The notes beneath the pieces are model-generated. The model searched no databases and was not told the origin of the DNA. It was given only the letters and a program-made list of their open reading frames with translations. DNA of 52,180 bases from the NCBI GenBank assembly GCA_016208495.1, contig JACQXX010000041.1:1-52180 (forward strand). The letters are read 5' to 3'. Both the position numbers and the translations under genes were made by a program. This DNA comes from Acidobacteriota bacterium. GTDB lineage: Bacteria; Acidobacteriota; Blastocatellia; Chloracidobacteriales; Chloracidobacteriaceae. Positions 25,407-34,429 of the stretch are shown one piece after another; position 1 is the first letter of the stretch; the number at the start of each line of letters is the position of its first letter.

Positions 25407-26735
25407 CTACCAGGGAGAAATAAATTCCCAGTTCGGACCTCGGAAGAAGGTTCCAATAATGATGAGAATGATGTTCACCACGACAAAGGTCAGAAACAGC
25501 GTGTTGGCCAATAACCGATCTTTGGAAAACCACTGGCCAATTCCTTTGGTGGAGCGATCAAGATATGGCGCGATCAGTAAGATCAGCACTTCGATGGTCG
25601 GAATTCCAACTCCGCCCCAGAAAGCTGAGTAACTCACCAGTTCCTGCAATCCCAGAAAATACCACGGGGCTTTGGCTGGGTTCGGCGGGTGCATAATATT
25701 GACTGGCTCTTCCAGCGGCGCATCAAACAGAAGCGACACGACCAGAACTCCCGCCACGGTCAATACAAAGACAAACAATTCAGCCATCAACAGATAGGGC
25801 CAGCTATAAACGGTATTTTCATCAACTTTTCCGACTTTAGAGAATGGCCCCCGCACCAGTCCTTGAATACCAAACCGTTTCTTTTCAACATTGGCCAGTG
25901 CGACTTCGGTGGTTGGGGTGCCAACCGTGGAGGTGGCGCCCGGAACATACTCTGAATCCTGCTGGAGTGGCTGCACGGCTGGGGTTTCGGCGACTTCTGG
26001 CCGCGAGAGCCCGCCGTCCTTGCGAATCCGCCAGAAGTGAATCGCCACCATCAAGGTCATCACCACCGGCAACACGGCGACGTGCAACACATAAAACCGC
26101 AGCAGGGCTTCCTGACCCACGGTGGAATCGCCAAGCAGCAAAAATCGGACGTCTTGTCCAACGATTGGGGCATATCCGGCAATCGCCGTTCCGACCGTAA
26201 TGGCCCAAAAAGCCAGTTGGTCCCACGGCAAGAGATACCCGGTAAAACTTGAAAAAAGTGTTAATAAGAAGAGGACAACTCCCAGTACCCAGTTAAACTC
26301 ACGCGGCGGTTTGTACGAACCGGTAAAAAAGACCCGGCACATATGTAAAAAAACAACGGCCACCATCGCGTGTGCTGACCAGCGGTGCATATTCCTCAGA
26401 AAGGTGCCAAAGGCAACCGTGCCCCGCAAATCCAGCATTCGGTCATACGCCTGGGAGGTTGACGGAACATAATAAAACATCAACAACACGCCCGTTACGA
26501 CCAGCAGGACAAATAGGAAAAAGGACATTAGCCCAAGGCCCATGGTGTAGGTCGGGCGTAAGGTGTGACGGTGGACTTTGACCGGATGAATATGCAGGAA
26601 AAAATTAGTAAAGCTGGTTTGGGCTCTTCCTAAATCAGATGAAGGTAATGGATTTCGGAAGACGGATTTCCAAACATTTTCCGGGAAGCTTAGCAAGTCA
26701 TTCCAGAGGCTGGTGGTCTTCATAACATCGCTCAC
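25407..26735 (-). CDS. Cytochrome b of a b6-type quinol-oxidising complex, full length
   Basis: A 442-residue diheme cytochrome b, the quinol-oxidising core of a bc complex. The heme histidines are His117/His131 (13 residues between) and His218/His233 (14 between). The 14-residue spacing in helix D is the cytochrome b6 pattern, not the mitochondrial bc1 one. The C-terminal part, resembling subunit IV ([20 protein letters not shown]), is fused rather than encoded separately. A loop at about 238-305 ([11 protein letters not shown] ... [12 protein letters not shown]) joins the halves. The usual PEWY tetrad at the Qo site is not visible; KAPWYF is present. The ATG overlaps the Rieske stop (ATGA). 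Confidence 0.93.
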   Translation of the reverse strand: MSDVMKTTSLWNDLLSFPENVWKSVFRNPLPSSDLGRAQTSFTNFFLHIHPVKVHRHTLRPTYTMGLGLMSFFLFVLLVVTGVLLMFYYVPSTSQAYDRMLDLRGTVAFGTFLRNMHRWSAHAMVAVVFLHMCRVFFTGSYKPPREFNWVLGVVLFLLTLFSSFTGYLLPWDQLAFWAITVGTAIAGYAPIVGQDVRFLLLGDSTVGQEALLRFYVLHVAVLPVVMTLMVAIHFWRIRKDGGLSRPEVAETPAVQPLQQDSEYVPGATSTVGTPTTEVALANVEKKRFGIQGLVRGPFSKVGKVDENTVYSWPYLLMAELFVFVLTVAGVLVVSLLFDAPLEEPVNIMHPPNPAKAPWYFLGLQELVSYSAFWGGVGIPTIEVLILLIAPYLDRSTKGIGQWFSKDRLLANTLFLTFVVVNIILIIIGTFFRGPNWEFISPW

Positions 26736-27223
26736 AGGTTCAAGTAGGTTCCGGCGTTGATTTCCGCGTCTTTGTCAACTTCCAACTCGCCGTTTGGCGC
26801 CAGGTTGATTTTGTACCAGGCAAGGGGTTTCGGAGCTGGACCACCCGTGACATTTCCATCCTGATCAAACCGTGATCCGTGGCACGGACAGGCAAAACCT
26901 GTTTCAGAAAGGCCAACAATACAGCCAAGATGGGTGCAGGTGGTGGACACGGCGGCAATTTTGTTTTCTTCACGCACAATGCAGATTCGGTGATTATCCA
27001 GGGCAATCCGAGTGCCGGGTGGGTAATCATCTGGCTTCCCAACACTAAACCGGTTGGGCTGCCCATAGGTCGCTCTGGGTTTGATAAAGACCAGATTCGA
27101 GACCACACTGATAACCGCCGAACCAAATAACCCAAGGCTACTCAACCACAAAAGGAATTTTCGGCGGTTGGTATCTTCGGTGGTGGTTGGCTTAGTGGAG
27201 ATGATGTTTTTGCCCATCGGCAT
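26732..27223 (-). CDS. Rieske [2Fe-2S] protein of the bc complex
   Basis: A 163-residue high-potential Rieske protein, exported by a Tat signal-anchor ([11 protein letters not shown] at residues 19-29). The cluster ligands are Cys96 and His98 (CTHLGC) and Cys112 and His115 (CPCHGS), with the conserved disulfide pair Cys101/Cys114. I chose the ATG at 27223 because AAGGAGG lies 8 nt upstream; a TTG at 27250 is unlikely. It overlaps the upstream mini-gene by 32 nt and the downstream cytochrome b by 4 nt, so the three are probably co-translated. Confidence 0.94.
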   Translation of the reverse strand: MPMGKNIISTKPTTTEDTNRRKFLLWLSSLGLFGSAVISVVSNLVFIKPRATYGQPNRFSVGKPDDYPPGTRIALDNHRICIVREENKIAAVSTTCTHLGCIVGLSETGFACPCHGSRFDQDGNVTGGPAPKPLAWYKINLAPNGELEVDKDAEINAGTYLNL

Positions 27224-27398
27224 TGGTTTGTTCCTCCTTCGATGATTCAACTAATTCTTCAAGGTCCGACCAAAACACCTGGTACTTGACCTCTTCCAGA
27301 TTCCGGAAGTAATCGCGTTTGACGGCAAACATAAAGATAAGGAAAGCCGCAAGCCCCATCAGAAGGCTGGCTACAATGGCAATCCAGGTGTATTCCAT
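27192..27398 (-). CDS. CcoS-like mini membrane protein at the head of the respiratory operon
   Basis: A 68-residue protein with one membrane helix (about residues 6-26, [20 protein letters not shown]), then [20 protein letters not shown] and an acidic tail. CcoS has the same form: a short N-terminal helix followed by W/AxxxxxFxDLE and an acidic end. The tail also resembles that of the 61-residue protein at 20729. GAGGTC lies 7 nt upstream of the ATG. It is the first gene of the operon and overlaps the Rieske gene. Assembly of the oxidase or a small structural subunit of the bc complex are both possible. Confidence 0.65.
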   Translation of the reverse strand: MEYTWIAIVASLLMGLAAFLIFMFAVKRDYFRNLEEVKYQVFWSDLEELVESSKEEQTNADGQKHHLH

Positions 27399-27958
27399 TT
27401 TTTGACCTCAGTGAGATGGGATCAGCGGCAAGAATTCGGGAATGAGAGCAAGAGGGGCATGAGTCTCTCAGGCAACACACTGGGCAATCGCCGTGCCACG
27501 CCAAAAATGGGGAAATTTGAGGCAAAAACCAGGAAGAATTGGCCTGACGACTGTGTGAATTTCCACATATCATATGAAAATTTCCACAAACAAGCGTTCG
27601 TTTTAATCTGGAAATCACTCAACCCCGGCTTGCCAGAGGTGTGTGAGTTGCGCGGATAGGTCAGATTGGAAATTTTCTGAGAGCAACGCTCAGGTACTTG
27701 AAAATACAGGCCACCACCAATGCAAAATCAGTCAATAAGTTACCGTACTCAGAATAATGCTTGAATAAACAACAGGATGCACCCCAGGTAACCATCCAGT
27801 TCTATCCAACTCGAAAATAATACCAATATTTCGCGTCGTTGACCCACTCAAACTTACTTTTGGTACGTTGGTTGCACAGATAGAAATAATTACCAAAACG
27901 AATAATTTCGACGAACCAGAGATTGCCGCACCCTATACTTTGCCAACAGGAGCAACCT
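27399..27958. other. Divergent intergenic region upstream of the respiratory operon
   Basis: This 560-bp gap must hold promoters for both the respiratory operon (minus) and the DUF3034 gene (plus). It is free of heptamer arrays, unlike most other gaps. I see a small inverted repeat (CTGAGAGCAACGCTCAG at about 27678-27694) but no convincing FNR-type palindrome or sigma70 pair. Short ORFs here lack coding character. Confidence 0.5.
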
Positions 27959-28879
27959 ATGAATCATTTACTTTCTTCCTTCAATCACCCCATGCTGTCA
28001 TTCCTGAAAGATCGAATGGTCCACATGATGTTGATCGGAGCTGTTGTTTTTCTCTTTGCACTTCCGCTCAATGCGCAGGCCCAGGGACTGAACTGGGAAG
28101 GACAAACCGGCGCTTTTGTAACACCATTTGCCTATACGGTCTCTTCCCCTTCCAATTCAATTGGCAAGCCGGAATTGAGCTTTCACTATATGAACACCGG
28201 TCCGATCATCGGACACAGTCTGCAAACATCGGTCACGGTTGGGGCATTTAAACGCATTGAATTTGGCTACACCCGAGCCTTCAATGCCGGAGGAAATGAC
28301 AAAGCATTCAGTGCCCTGTTTGATAGCGGGTTTAATGTCTTTCATGCCAAAGTCAATGTGGTCCCGGAAAATGTCAAGAAGGCAAACTGGGTCCCCGCCA
28401 TTTCAGTTGGTGGCGTTGTTCGGTCACAGGTTCAACACGTCGGCGGAGTCCTTGGGAATAAAGACACAACCAATGGCGATGTGTATGTCGCTGTCACCAA
28501 AACGGTGACCCAAATCAAAGGTCTGCCGTTCCTGATCAACGCCGGCTATAAAGCCACCAACGGCAGTCTGTTTGGAATTGCCGGAAATGCCCCCGCCTGG
28601 AAAGGCCGCGCGTTTGGCGCCGTGGCCTTTGTTGTTCCCGGACCAGCCAAGAGCACGTTGATCCTGGGTTCAGAATTTGCCCAGCAGCCCCGCGATATCG
28701 AAGGGCTCCCCGGTGCGGTGATGCCAACCTCGTTGACCTACTTTGTGCGCATTCTGCCGAATAAAGAAGTCCCAATGGCGATTGATTTCGGTGTGGCCCA
28801 GGCCGCCGGAAAGATTATGCCGGGTGTTGACCTCAAGGCCAGAGCCCAATTTGCGATGGGTCTGTCATATCGGTTTTAA
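27959..28879 (+). CDS. DUF3034 outer-membrane protein
   Basis: A 306-residue exported protein. The signal peptide (MLIGAVVFLFALPLNAQAQ) is followed by the family start LNWEGQTGAFVTPFAYTVSS, and alternating hydrophobic strands continue to the C-terminal LSYRF, whose terminal aromatic residue is typical of outer-membrane beta-barrels. I chose the ATG at 27959 because AGGAG lies 6 nt upstream. It is transcribed divergently from the respiratory operon. DUF3034 has no experimentally settled substrate known to me. The stop is directly followed by a GAGTAGC heptamer element. Confidence 0.82.
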   Translation: MNHLLSSFNHPMLSFLKDRMVHMMLIGAVVFLFALPLNAQAQGLNWEGQTGAFVTPFAYTVSSPSNSIGKPELSFHYMNTGPIIGHSLQTSVTVGAFKRIEFGYTRAFNAGGNDKAFSALFDSGFNVFHAKVNVVPENVKKANWVPAISVGGVVRSQVQHVGGVLGNKDTTNGDVYVAVTKTVTQIKGLPFLINAGYKATNGSLFGIAGNAPAWKGRAFGAVAFVVPGPAKSTLILGSEFAQQPRDIEGLPGAVMPTSLTYFVRILPNKEVPMAIDFGVAQAAGKIMPGVDLKARAQFAMGLSYRF

Positions 28880-29123
28880 ATAGATAGCGAGTAGCGAGTA
28901 GCGAGTAGCGAGTAGCGAGTAGCGAGAGCGAGTAGCGAGTAGCGAGTAGCGAGTAGTCAATCCATCGTAGCTTGCACTTACTATTCAACCACTATGAACA
29001 CCAGGGTTACCGAATAAATATTCCTAAACTTTTTCTGATGACTGGCTACTCGCCATGTGTTCACGACTCACACTTTTTGGATTGACTATCTCGCTACTCG
29101 CTACTCACCACTCGCTATCTATT
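28878..29123. mobile_element. MITE-like element with GAGTAGC heptamer ends
   Basis: The ends are inverted (AAATAGATAGCGAGTAGCGAG at 28878 against CTCGCTATCTATTT ending 29123). The left array has about ten GAGTAGC units (28886-28956) with one truncated unit, and the right one has four (29091-29118). A second inverted pair, TAGTCAATCCA/TGGATTGACTA, lies just inside. The core of about 110 bp codes for nothing. The element starts at the DUF3034 stop codon. Confidence 0.78.
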
Positions 29124-29250
29124 TGCTATTTCACTCACGGATTTCTTGTTACCTCCCTACGTTTCTCTCCGGGCCCAGTCAGTGGACAGCCACCAACTGG
29201 GCCTTTTTTTCTTAAACCCAAGGGAGGGAAAAGACATTGGGCCTGGGGCT

Positions 29251-29336
29251 CAGGGCTCAAGGTATACAAATCATTTGAATGCAATTGGTTTTACCCTCAG
29301 CCCCAAGTCCTCAGCCCTCAGCCCGTTTCCTTCAGC
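29251..29336. repeat. GGGCTCA / CCCTCAG heptamer tract
   Basis: GGGGCTCAGGGCTCAAGG and a facing CCTCAGCC array (29292-29336) lie just upstream of the start of the SafE-type gene. The gap part 29124-29250 shows a small hairpin (GGGCCCAGTCAG / CTGGGCC) followed by T6, a possible terminator for the DUF3034 gene at about 29177-29213. Confidence 0.65.
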
Positions 29337-29352
29337 CCAAGGTTTTCACAAT

Positions 29353-30117
29353 ATGGTTGAATTATATGCTGCGTTTCTTTTCGGTTTACTTGGGAGTCTT
29401 CACTGTATCGGGATGTGTGGACCGATTGTGCTGGCCTACAGTTTGCCACTCAGCGCCAAAGAGAAGGCACGTCGGGTATTCTGGCATCACCTGTTTTATC
29501 ATTTTGGTCGTGTTACCACCTATGGTTTTTTAGGTGCCGTTGCTGGTGGAATCGGCAGCCAGATGTATGTAGTTGGTGACTGGGTTGGCGCCGGAAGGCT
29601 CGTCATGCTGGTGTTTGGGGTCGTGTTGCTCGCGGTGGCGATTATTCTCGCCGGAGGAAGCCGGTTGTCCCCGTTTTTCTCTTTTGATTTGGTAACTCAA
29701 TCAGCTCTTTACAAGCAAACAGTGGGAAAACTGATGGTCTCATCAGCACCGACTTCGAAATATTATCTTGGCCTGTTGCTTGGGTTTCTCCCCTGTCATT
29801 TGATTTACGCCATGTTGATTCAGGCAGCCGCCTTCGGAAGCATCCGCACAGGCTTTCTGATGATGGTGTGTTTTGGTGCCGGCATGGTGCCGGCACTGAT
29901 GGGAATTGGCTTTGCTTCGCAAATCCTTACCCAACCGGTTCGACTCTGGGGAGAACGTCTGGTCACTGCCAGCCTGGTGATTCTGGCTATCACATTTTTG
30001 CTCAGGTCCGTTGGATATAATGCAATGCATTTCGGACATCCACCGATGGCTGCTCCAGGTCCAGTGGTTGCCGGTGCCCCGCCGGGGCAAGAGGGACACG
30101 GTGGTGGGTGCCATTAG
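29353..30117 (+). CDS. SafE/TauE-type membrane protein associated with cbb3 oxidase genes
   Basis: A 254-residue membrane protein with about six helices. The hallmark metal-binding-like motifs are HCIGMCGPIVLA in helix 1 and GFLPCHLIYAML in helix 4. Proteins of this group (COG2836) are often encoded near cbb3 oxidase or copper-handling genes and are proposed to act in metal transport or cytochrome biogenesis; sulfite export is a historical label. The C-terminus ends in a His/Gly/Cys tail (GHGGGCH), also suggestive of metal binding. I chose the ATG at 29353 rather than the far upstream ATG at 29146, whose added 69 residues include repeat-encoded sequence (LSPKSSALSP). Confidence 0.8.
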   Translation: MVELYAAFLFGLLGSLHCIGMCGPIVLAYSLPLSAKEKARRVFWHHLFYHFGRVTTYGFLGAVAGGIGSQMYVVGDWVGAGRLVMLVFGVVLLAVAIILAGGSRLSPFFSFDLVTQSALYKQTVGKLMVSSAPTSKYYLGLLLGFLPCHLIYAMLIQAAAFGSIRTGFLMMVCFGAGMVPALMGIGFASQILTQPVRLWGERLVTASLVILAITFLLRSVGYNAMHFGHPPMAAPGPVVAGAPPGQEGHGGGCH

Positions 30118-30123
30118 GAGATC

Positions 30124-30350
30124 GGGTTCCGGGTTCCGGGTTTTTTAAGGGATGAGGGATGAAGGATGAGGGATGAAAAAAATCACCTTGTCACCTTGTC
30201 ACCTTGTCTGGGTTCCGGGTTCCGGGTTTGAGGCAAAAGGACATAAAGGACGAAAAAAGTAGAGGCTGCTGCTTTGAGCCGCGCCAAATTCGAAAACCCG
30301 GAACCCGGACCCCGGAACCCGGAACCCGGAACCCGGAACCCGGAACCCCC
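30124..30350. repeat. Cluster of four different tandem arrays
   Basis: In order: GGGTTCC (30124-30141), GATGAGG/GATGAAG heptamers (30150-30176), the octamer TCACCTTG (30183-30208), GGGTTCC again (30209-30228), then CCCGGAA (30296-30350, about seven units). The first begins 6 nt after the SafE-type stop and the last ends 5 nt before the stop of the convergent VOC gene. The GGGTTCC and CCCGGAA arrays are mutually inverted. Confidence 0.9.
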
Positions 30351-30353
30351 AAC

Positions 30354-31028
30354 TCACCAGGCAACCGACATTGGCAGCAGTGGGCGAAAGTCTAATTCCT
30401 GCGCTTCAATCTCAAAATCCCAGCCAACTTTCAGGAAATACTCAGTTCCCTGTTGATAGCGAACAATTCCCCACTCGACCAGCTTTTTCAGCGCTGAAGA
30501 GCATTCTTCTATAGGCAATATCAAATCCAGACAGGTAATTTTGCGCCGTTTTCCCAGATGCTCAAGCGGTGGACGAAGTTCCGGCGGTTCACCAGCCGGA
30601 GGAACTGATCCTGGAATCAGAAAAATCAGCGGCTCATTGAGCGTGTCAGGTTGGGTTGCCACCGGAATACAGGTGCCAGGCGGCAGAAAGGGAGCGTCGT
30701 AATCCCAGGTGGAAAAATGATTTCTCCAATCAACATTTCCGGTTGGTCGAATCGCAATCCCAAACGGACAGGCGGTTGTCTTTTTCCAATGGAGCCGGTC
30801 CCAGAGCCGCGTCTTGCGGACCTTCTCGGAAAGGAGTTCTTGTTCGTTGTGCGGCCAGAGAATTTCAAAATAGGCATTATCAAAAAAGAAACAGGTATTG
30901 GTGGTGCCCTGTCCAGGGTGCATTCGGCTGGCGCCAAAGGTTAGCCCCAGATTTTCGAGGTAAGGAACAATGGCCTGATTGCGCTCAGAACACACAAAAA
31001 AATGATCAAGTTCAAATCCTTCAAACAT
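30354..31028 (-). CDS. VOC / glyoxalase-like protein
   Basis: A 224-residue soluble protein of the glyoxalase-like (VOC) fold. The start [20 protein letters not shown] and the later [20 protein letters not shown] show the paired beta-alpha-beta-beta module with potential metal ligands (His9 and Glu in YFEILW). A second module covers about 100-210. The substrate is unknown. GGGAGA lies 4 nt before the ATG. It diverges from the ABC transporter genes with a gap of 91 bp. A CCCGGAA array begins 5 nt after its TGA. Confidence 0.75.
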   Translation of the reverse strand: MFEGFELDHFFVCSERNQAIVPYLENLGLTFGASRMHPGQGTTNTCFFFDNAYFEILWPHNEQELLSEKVRKTRLWDRLHWKKTTACPFGIAIRPTGNVDWRNHFSTWDYDAPFLPPGTCIPVATQPDTLNEPLIFLIPGSVPPAGEPPELRPPLEHLGKRRKITCLDLILPIEECSSALKKLVEWGIVRYQQGTEYFLKVGWDFEIEAQELDFRPLLPMSVAW

Positions 31029-31119
31029 GAAATCTCCCGCTTGCCGGAAAACGGATGGAATGACGTTTGCACCTGAGAATGCAACGTCTTGTTATTTTAA
31101 AAGGTGGGGAATTTCACCT

Positions 31120-31908
31120 ATGACGCGCGGCATTGTACTCTCGACATCAATCCTTGACCAAGAAAATGTGCCTTCGGTGGCTTTGGTTGAGCCGCCCAAC
31201 CAGCGCGAAGCTGTTTTTCGCGCCCGTAACCTGTGCAAGGTCTATCACATGGGCGAAGTCGAAGTTCATGCCCTGCGCCATGTTGATCTTGATCTGTATG
31301 AAGGCGAACTGCTGGTACTGCTTGGGGCATCAGGGAGCGGCAAATCAACGCTGCTCAATATTCTGGGCGGGCTGGACCCCCCGACCAGTGGTGAAGTCGT
31401 CTACCGTGACCACGATTTGACCGTCCACAACGATGCGGAATTAACCCGGTTTCGACGCGACCACGTTGGCTTTGTCTTTCAGTTTTACAACCTGATTCCA
31501 AGCCTGACGGTGCTCGAAAACGTCGAACTGGTCACTGAAATCGCCGCGCACCCGATGCCCGCCAGTGATGCCCTGGCGCTGGTGGGTTTATCAGAGCGAC
31601 TTCACCATTTTCCATCTCAGTTATCCGGTGGTGAGCAACAACGCGTCGCGATTGCCCGGGCCATTGCGAAACGACCTGAAGTGTTGCTGTGTGACGAACC
31701 CACCGGGGCACTCGATTACCAGACCGGAAAGCTGGTGCTCGAAGTCATCGAACAGGTCAACCGTGACCTTGGCACCACCACTGCCGTCATCACTCACAAT
31801 GCCGCCATTGCCGAAATGGCTGACCGCGTGGTGCGGATGCGCAGCGGCGAAATCGTTGAAATTACGACTAATCAGGTCAAGAAACATCCGGCGGACCTGA
31901 TTTGGTAA
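31120..31908 (+). CDS. ABC transporter ATP-binding protein (MacB/LolD type)
   Basis: A 262-residue ATPase of the MacB/LolD/FtsE group, which powers extrusion of molecules from the membrane or periplasm by conformational coupling. Walker A is GASGSGKST, the Q-loop lies in [20 protein letters not shown], the signature is [14 protein letters not shown], and Walker B is [11 protein letters not shown]; the switch His is in VITHN. All are intact. I chose the ATG at 31120 rather than the upstream codon at 31027, which has no conserved sequence; GGGGA lies about 9 nt before it. It is followed by an FtsX-type permease and a HlyD-type adaptor, forming a three-part exporter. Confidence 0.9.
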   Translation: MTRGIVLSTSILDQENVPSVALVEPPNQREAVFRARNLCKVYHMGEVEVHALRHVDLDLYEGELLVLLGASGSGKSTLLNILGGLDPPTSGEVVYRDHDLTVHNDAELTRFRRDHVGFVFQFYNLIPSLTVLENVELVTEIAAHPMPASDALALVGLSERLHHFPSQLSGGEQQRVAIARAIAKRPEVLLCDEPTGALDYQTGKLVLEVIEQVNRDLGTTTAVITHNAAIAEMADRVVRMRSGEIVEITTNQVKKHPADLIW

Positions 31909-31949
31909 GGCAATAAAGCGGCGTCAAGTAGGCCGCACTCCAAAATTAT

Positions 31950-34316
31950 ATGGCAACGCTTGACCGCAAACTTATTCGGGACCTGGCGCATATTCGAGGG
32001 CAATTGATTGCCATTGCGCTGGTGGTGGCGTGTGGCGTGTCGGCGTTTGTTTCGATGGGAAGCACCTATTTTTCCCTGCTCCATACCCAGCAAGCCTACT
32101 ATGATCAGTTTCGGTTTGCTGATGTGTTTGCCCAACTCAAACGGGCACCCGATACAGTGGCAGCTCAAATTGAAGCCATTCCCGGTGTGGCATCGGTTCG
32201 AACACGGATTGTGATGGAAGTGACACTGGACCTGCCGGGTTTGGCCGAACCGGCAACCGGACGGCTGGTGTCAATTCCAGACCGCCAGACCAGGATGCTC
32301 AATGACCTGTTTCTGCGCCAGGGGCGTTATATCGAGCCCGATCATCCGGATGAAGTCATTGCCAGTGAAGCCTTTGCCAATGCCAATCAGTTTCAGGTGG
32401 GGGATTCATTCAAAGCCGTCATCAATGGTCGGTTGCGACCACTTCGAGTTGTCGGAATTGCGCTGTCACCTGAATACATTTATGAAGTCAGAGGCGGAGG
32501 CTCGATTTTCCCGGACAACAAACGCTTTGGAATCTTGTGGATGAGCCACGAAGTTCTGGCGATGGCGTTTAATCTGGATGGGGCGTTCAATGATGTGGCG
32601 ATCAGATTATCGCCGCAGGCTTCGGAGCCGGAAGTGATTGCCCAACTGGATCTTTTGCTGACCACCTACGGCGGCCTTGGGGCGTATGGCCGGGACGAAC
32701 AGACATCAAACCGGTTTATCTCGGATGAAATTGCACAGAACAAGTTTAGCAGCACGATCATTCCATTGATTTTTTTGAGCGTGGCGTCGTTTCTGCTCCA
32801 CATCATTTTGTCGCGACTGGTCAATATCGAACGCAACCAGATTGCCATTTTAAAAGCCTTCGGATACCGCAATTTCACGATTGGGGTGCATTACCTCAAG
32901 CTGGCGCTCGTGCCGGTGTGGGGTGGGGTGATCTTTGGAACGCTGAGCGGAATGTACCTTGGGAACAAGCTGACTGAACTCTACGCCATGTTTTATCACT
33001 TCCCCTTTCTGCGCTACGAAGCCAGCCCCGAACTCTTTGCGTTTGCCATTTTGATCACGATTGTCACGGCCAGCCTGAGTGTGGTGAGTGCGTTGCGTAG
33101 CGCGGTGGCTATTCCCCCAGCAGAAGCCATGCGCCCCGAACCACCAGCCGTCTTCAAACAGGGCTGGCTGGATAAAACCGGCATTAACAACCTGTTTTCA
33201 CCAGCCGTTCGGATGATTCTTCGAAATATTGAGCGCCGCCCGGTCAAAGCATTTCTTTCGGTGCTCGGCGTGGCGGTTTCAGTCGCGATCCTGGTGATTG
33301 GCATGTATTTTTTTGATGCCTTCAATCATTTGATGAAAGTTCAATATGAATTTGTCCAGCGTCAAAATGTGACGGTTTCCTTCAATGAAGTTCGTCCACC
33401 ACGGGTGATCCACGAACTGGAGCGATTGCCGGGCGTGCTACGTTCCGAGCCGTTTCGGGCAGTTCCGGTCAGATTACGATTTCAGCATTACTCGCGCCGG
33501 GTCGCGATTTTGGGCTTGCAGCCGGACAGCGAACTCCGGTGTCTGGTTGATAAAGATCTCAATATCCAGCCGATTCCGCCGGAAGGCGTGGTTTTGACCA
33601 AAAAGCTGGCTGAAATTCTCAATGTTCTTCCAGGTGATGTGCTCACGGTTGAAATCCTCGAAGGTCGCCGCGCGATGACCAGCATTCCAGTTTCCGGGCT
33701 GGTGGATGAACTCCTTGGACTTTCAGCCTATATGAATGTCCGGTCACTCATGCAATTGCTGGGAGAAGACACCACGGTTTCAGGAGCTTATCTGAAAGTT
33801 GACCAGCTCCGGATCAATCAACTTTATGCCGAACTCAAACGCATGCCGGCGGTGAGTGGTGTCGGGTTGCGGGATGTCGAAATTGAAAGTATTCACAACA
33901 CAATCCAACAAAATATGGCAGTTTCAACCACCATGTTGATTGTGTTTGCGAGTGTGATTGCCTTTGGCATTGTCTATAACAGCGCCCGGATTGCGCTTTC
34001 TGAACGCGGTCGTGAACTGGCCAGTCTGCGGGTGCTTGGCTTTCTTCAATCCGAAGTGAGCTTTATGTTGCTTGGAGAACAGGCAGTCTTGACGTTGACG
34101 GGAATTCCCCTTGGGTGTGCCATCGGATTTGGGGTCTGCGCCTGGATTCCACACCGACTCAACACCGAACTCTACCGGATGCCGCTCGTGATCAATAGCG
34201 AGACCTATGTGGCTGCCTTTTTGATCGTGGCGCTGGCCGCTTTTTTGTCTGGACTGTTTGTCAGGTGGCGGATTCGCAAACTGGATTTGATTGCGGTGTT
34301 GAAAACACGAGAGTAA
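31950..34316 (+). CDS. ABC transporter permease with two FtsX domains
   Basis: A 788-residue permease of the MacB/FtsX superfamily. An N-terminal helix (LIAIALVVACGVSAFVSMGS) leads into a periplasmic MacB_PCD-like domain. The first FtsX block (about 270-390, three helices) follows, then another helix near VLGVAVSVAILVIGMYFFDA, a second periplasmic domain, and a C-terminal FtsX block (about 660-788, ending WRIRKLDLIAVLKTRE). This duplicated layout is that of large permeases fused from two halves. It starts 41 nt after the ATPase gene. Substrate unknown; no outer-membrane channel gene is adjacent. The stop is followed after 2 nt by a GGGTTCA array. Confidence 0.88.
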   Translation: MATLDRKLIRDLAHIRGQLIAIALVVACGVSAFVSMGSTYFSLLHTQQAYYDQFRFADVFAQLKRAPDTVAAQIEAIPGVASVRTRIVMEVTLDLPGLAEPATGRLVSIPDRQTRMLNDLFLRQGRYIEPDHPDEVIASEAFANANQFQVGDSFKAVINGRLRPLRVVGIALSPEYIYEVRGGGSIFPDNKRFGILWMSHEVLAMAFNLDGAFNDVAIRLSPQASEPEVIAQLDLLLTTYGGLGAYGRDEQTSNRFISDEIAQNKFSSTIIPLIFLSVASFLLHIILSRLVNIERNQIAILKAFGYRNFTIGVHYLKLALVPVWGGVIFGTLSGMYLGNKLTELYAMFYHFPFLRYEASPELFAFAILITIVTASLSVVSALRSAVAIPPAEAMRPEPPAVFKQGWLDKTGINNLFSPAVRMILRNIERRPVKAFLSVLGVAVSVAILVIGMYFFDAFNHLMKVQYEFVQRQNVTVSFNEVRPPRVIHELERLPGVLRSEPFRAVPVRLRFQHYSRRVAILGLQPDSELRCLVDKDLNIQPIPPEGVVLTKKLAEILNVLPGDVLTVEILEGRRAMTSIPVSGLVDELLGLSAYMNVRSLMQLLGEDTTVSGAYLKVDQLRINQLYAELKRMPAVSGVGLRDVEIESIHNTIQQNMAVSTTMLIVFASVIAFGIVYNSARIALSERGRELASLRVLGFLQSEVSFMLLGEQAVLTLTGIPLGCAIGFGVCAWIPHRLNTELYRMPLVINSETYVAAFLIVALAAFLSGLFVRWRIRKLDLIAVLKTRE

Positions 34317-34317
34317 G

Positions 34318-34351
34318 CGGGTTCGGGGTTCAGGGTTCAGGGTTCAGGAGC
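34318..34351. repeat. GGGTTCA array between permease and adaptor genes
   Basis: About four GGGTTCA-type units begin directly after the permease stop, followed by a T-rich tract built on GTCCTTTT/GTCTTTTC units (34364-34405). Confidence 0.85.
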
Positions 34352-34429
34352 TTCGAATTTTAGTCCTTTTGGTCTTTTCAGTCTTTTTTGTCCTTTTTGT
34401 CTTTCCCAGTCACCCAAACAGGTACTCAT

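Noticed and set aside
27678-27694. Inverted repeat CTGAG ... CTCAG as a regulator site for the respiratory operon
   Set aside because: Too short and unlike known FNR or NsrR sites; it cannot be told from chance.
29146-29352. N-terminal extension of the SafE-type protein
   Set aside because: The extra 69 residues come partly from CCCTCAG repeat DNA and have no signal or family content; the ATG at 29353 directly precedes the first helix.
30204-30395. 63-residue plus-strand ORF rich in NPEPGTR
   Set aside because: Again a translated heptamer array; it overlaps the end of the VOC gene antisense.
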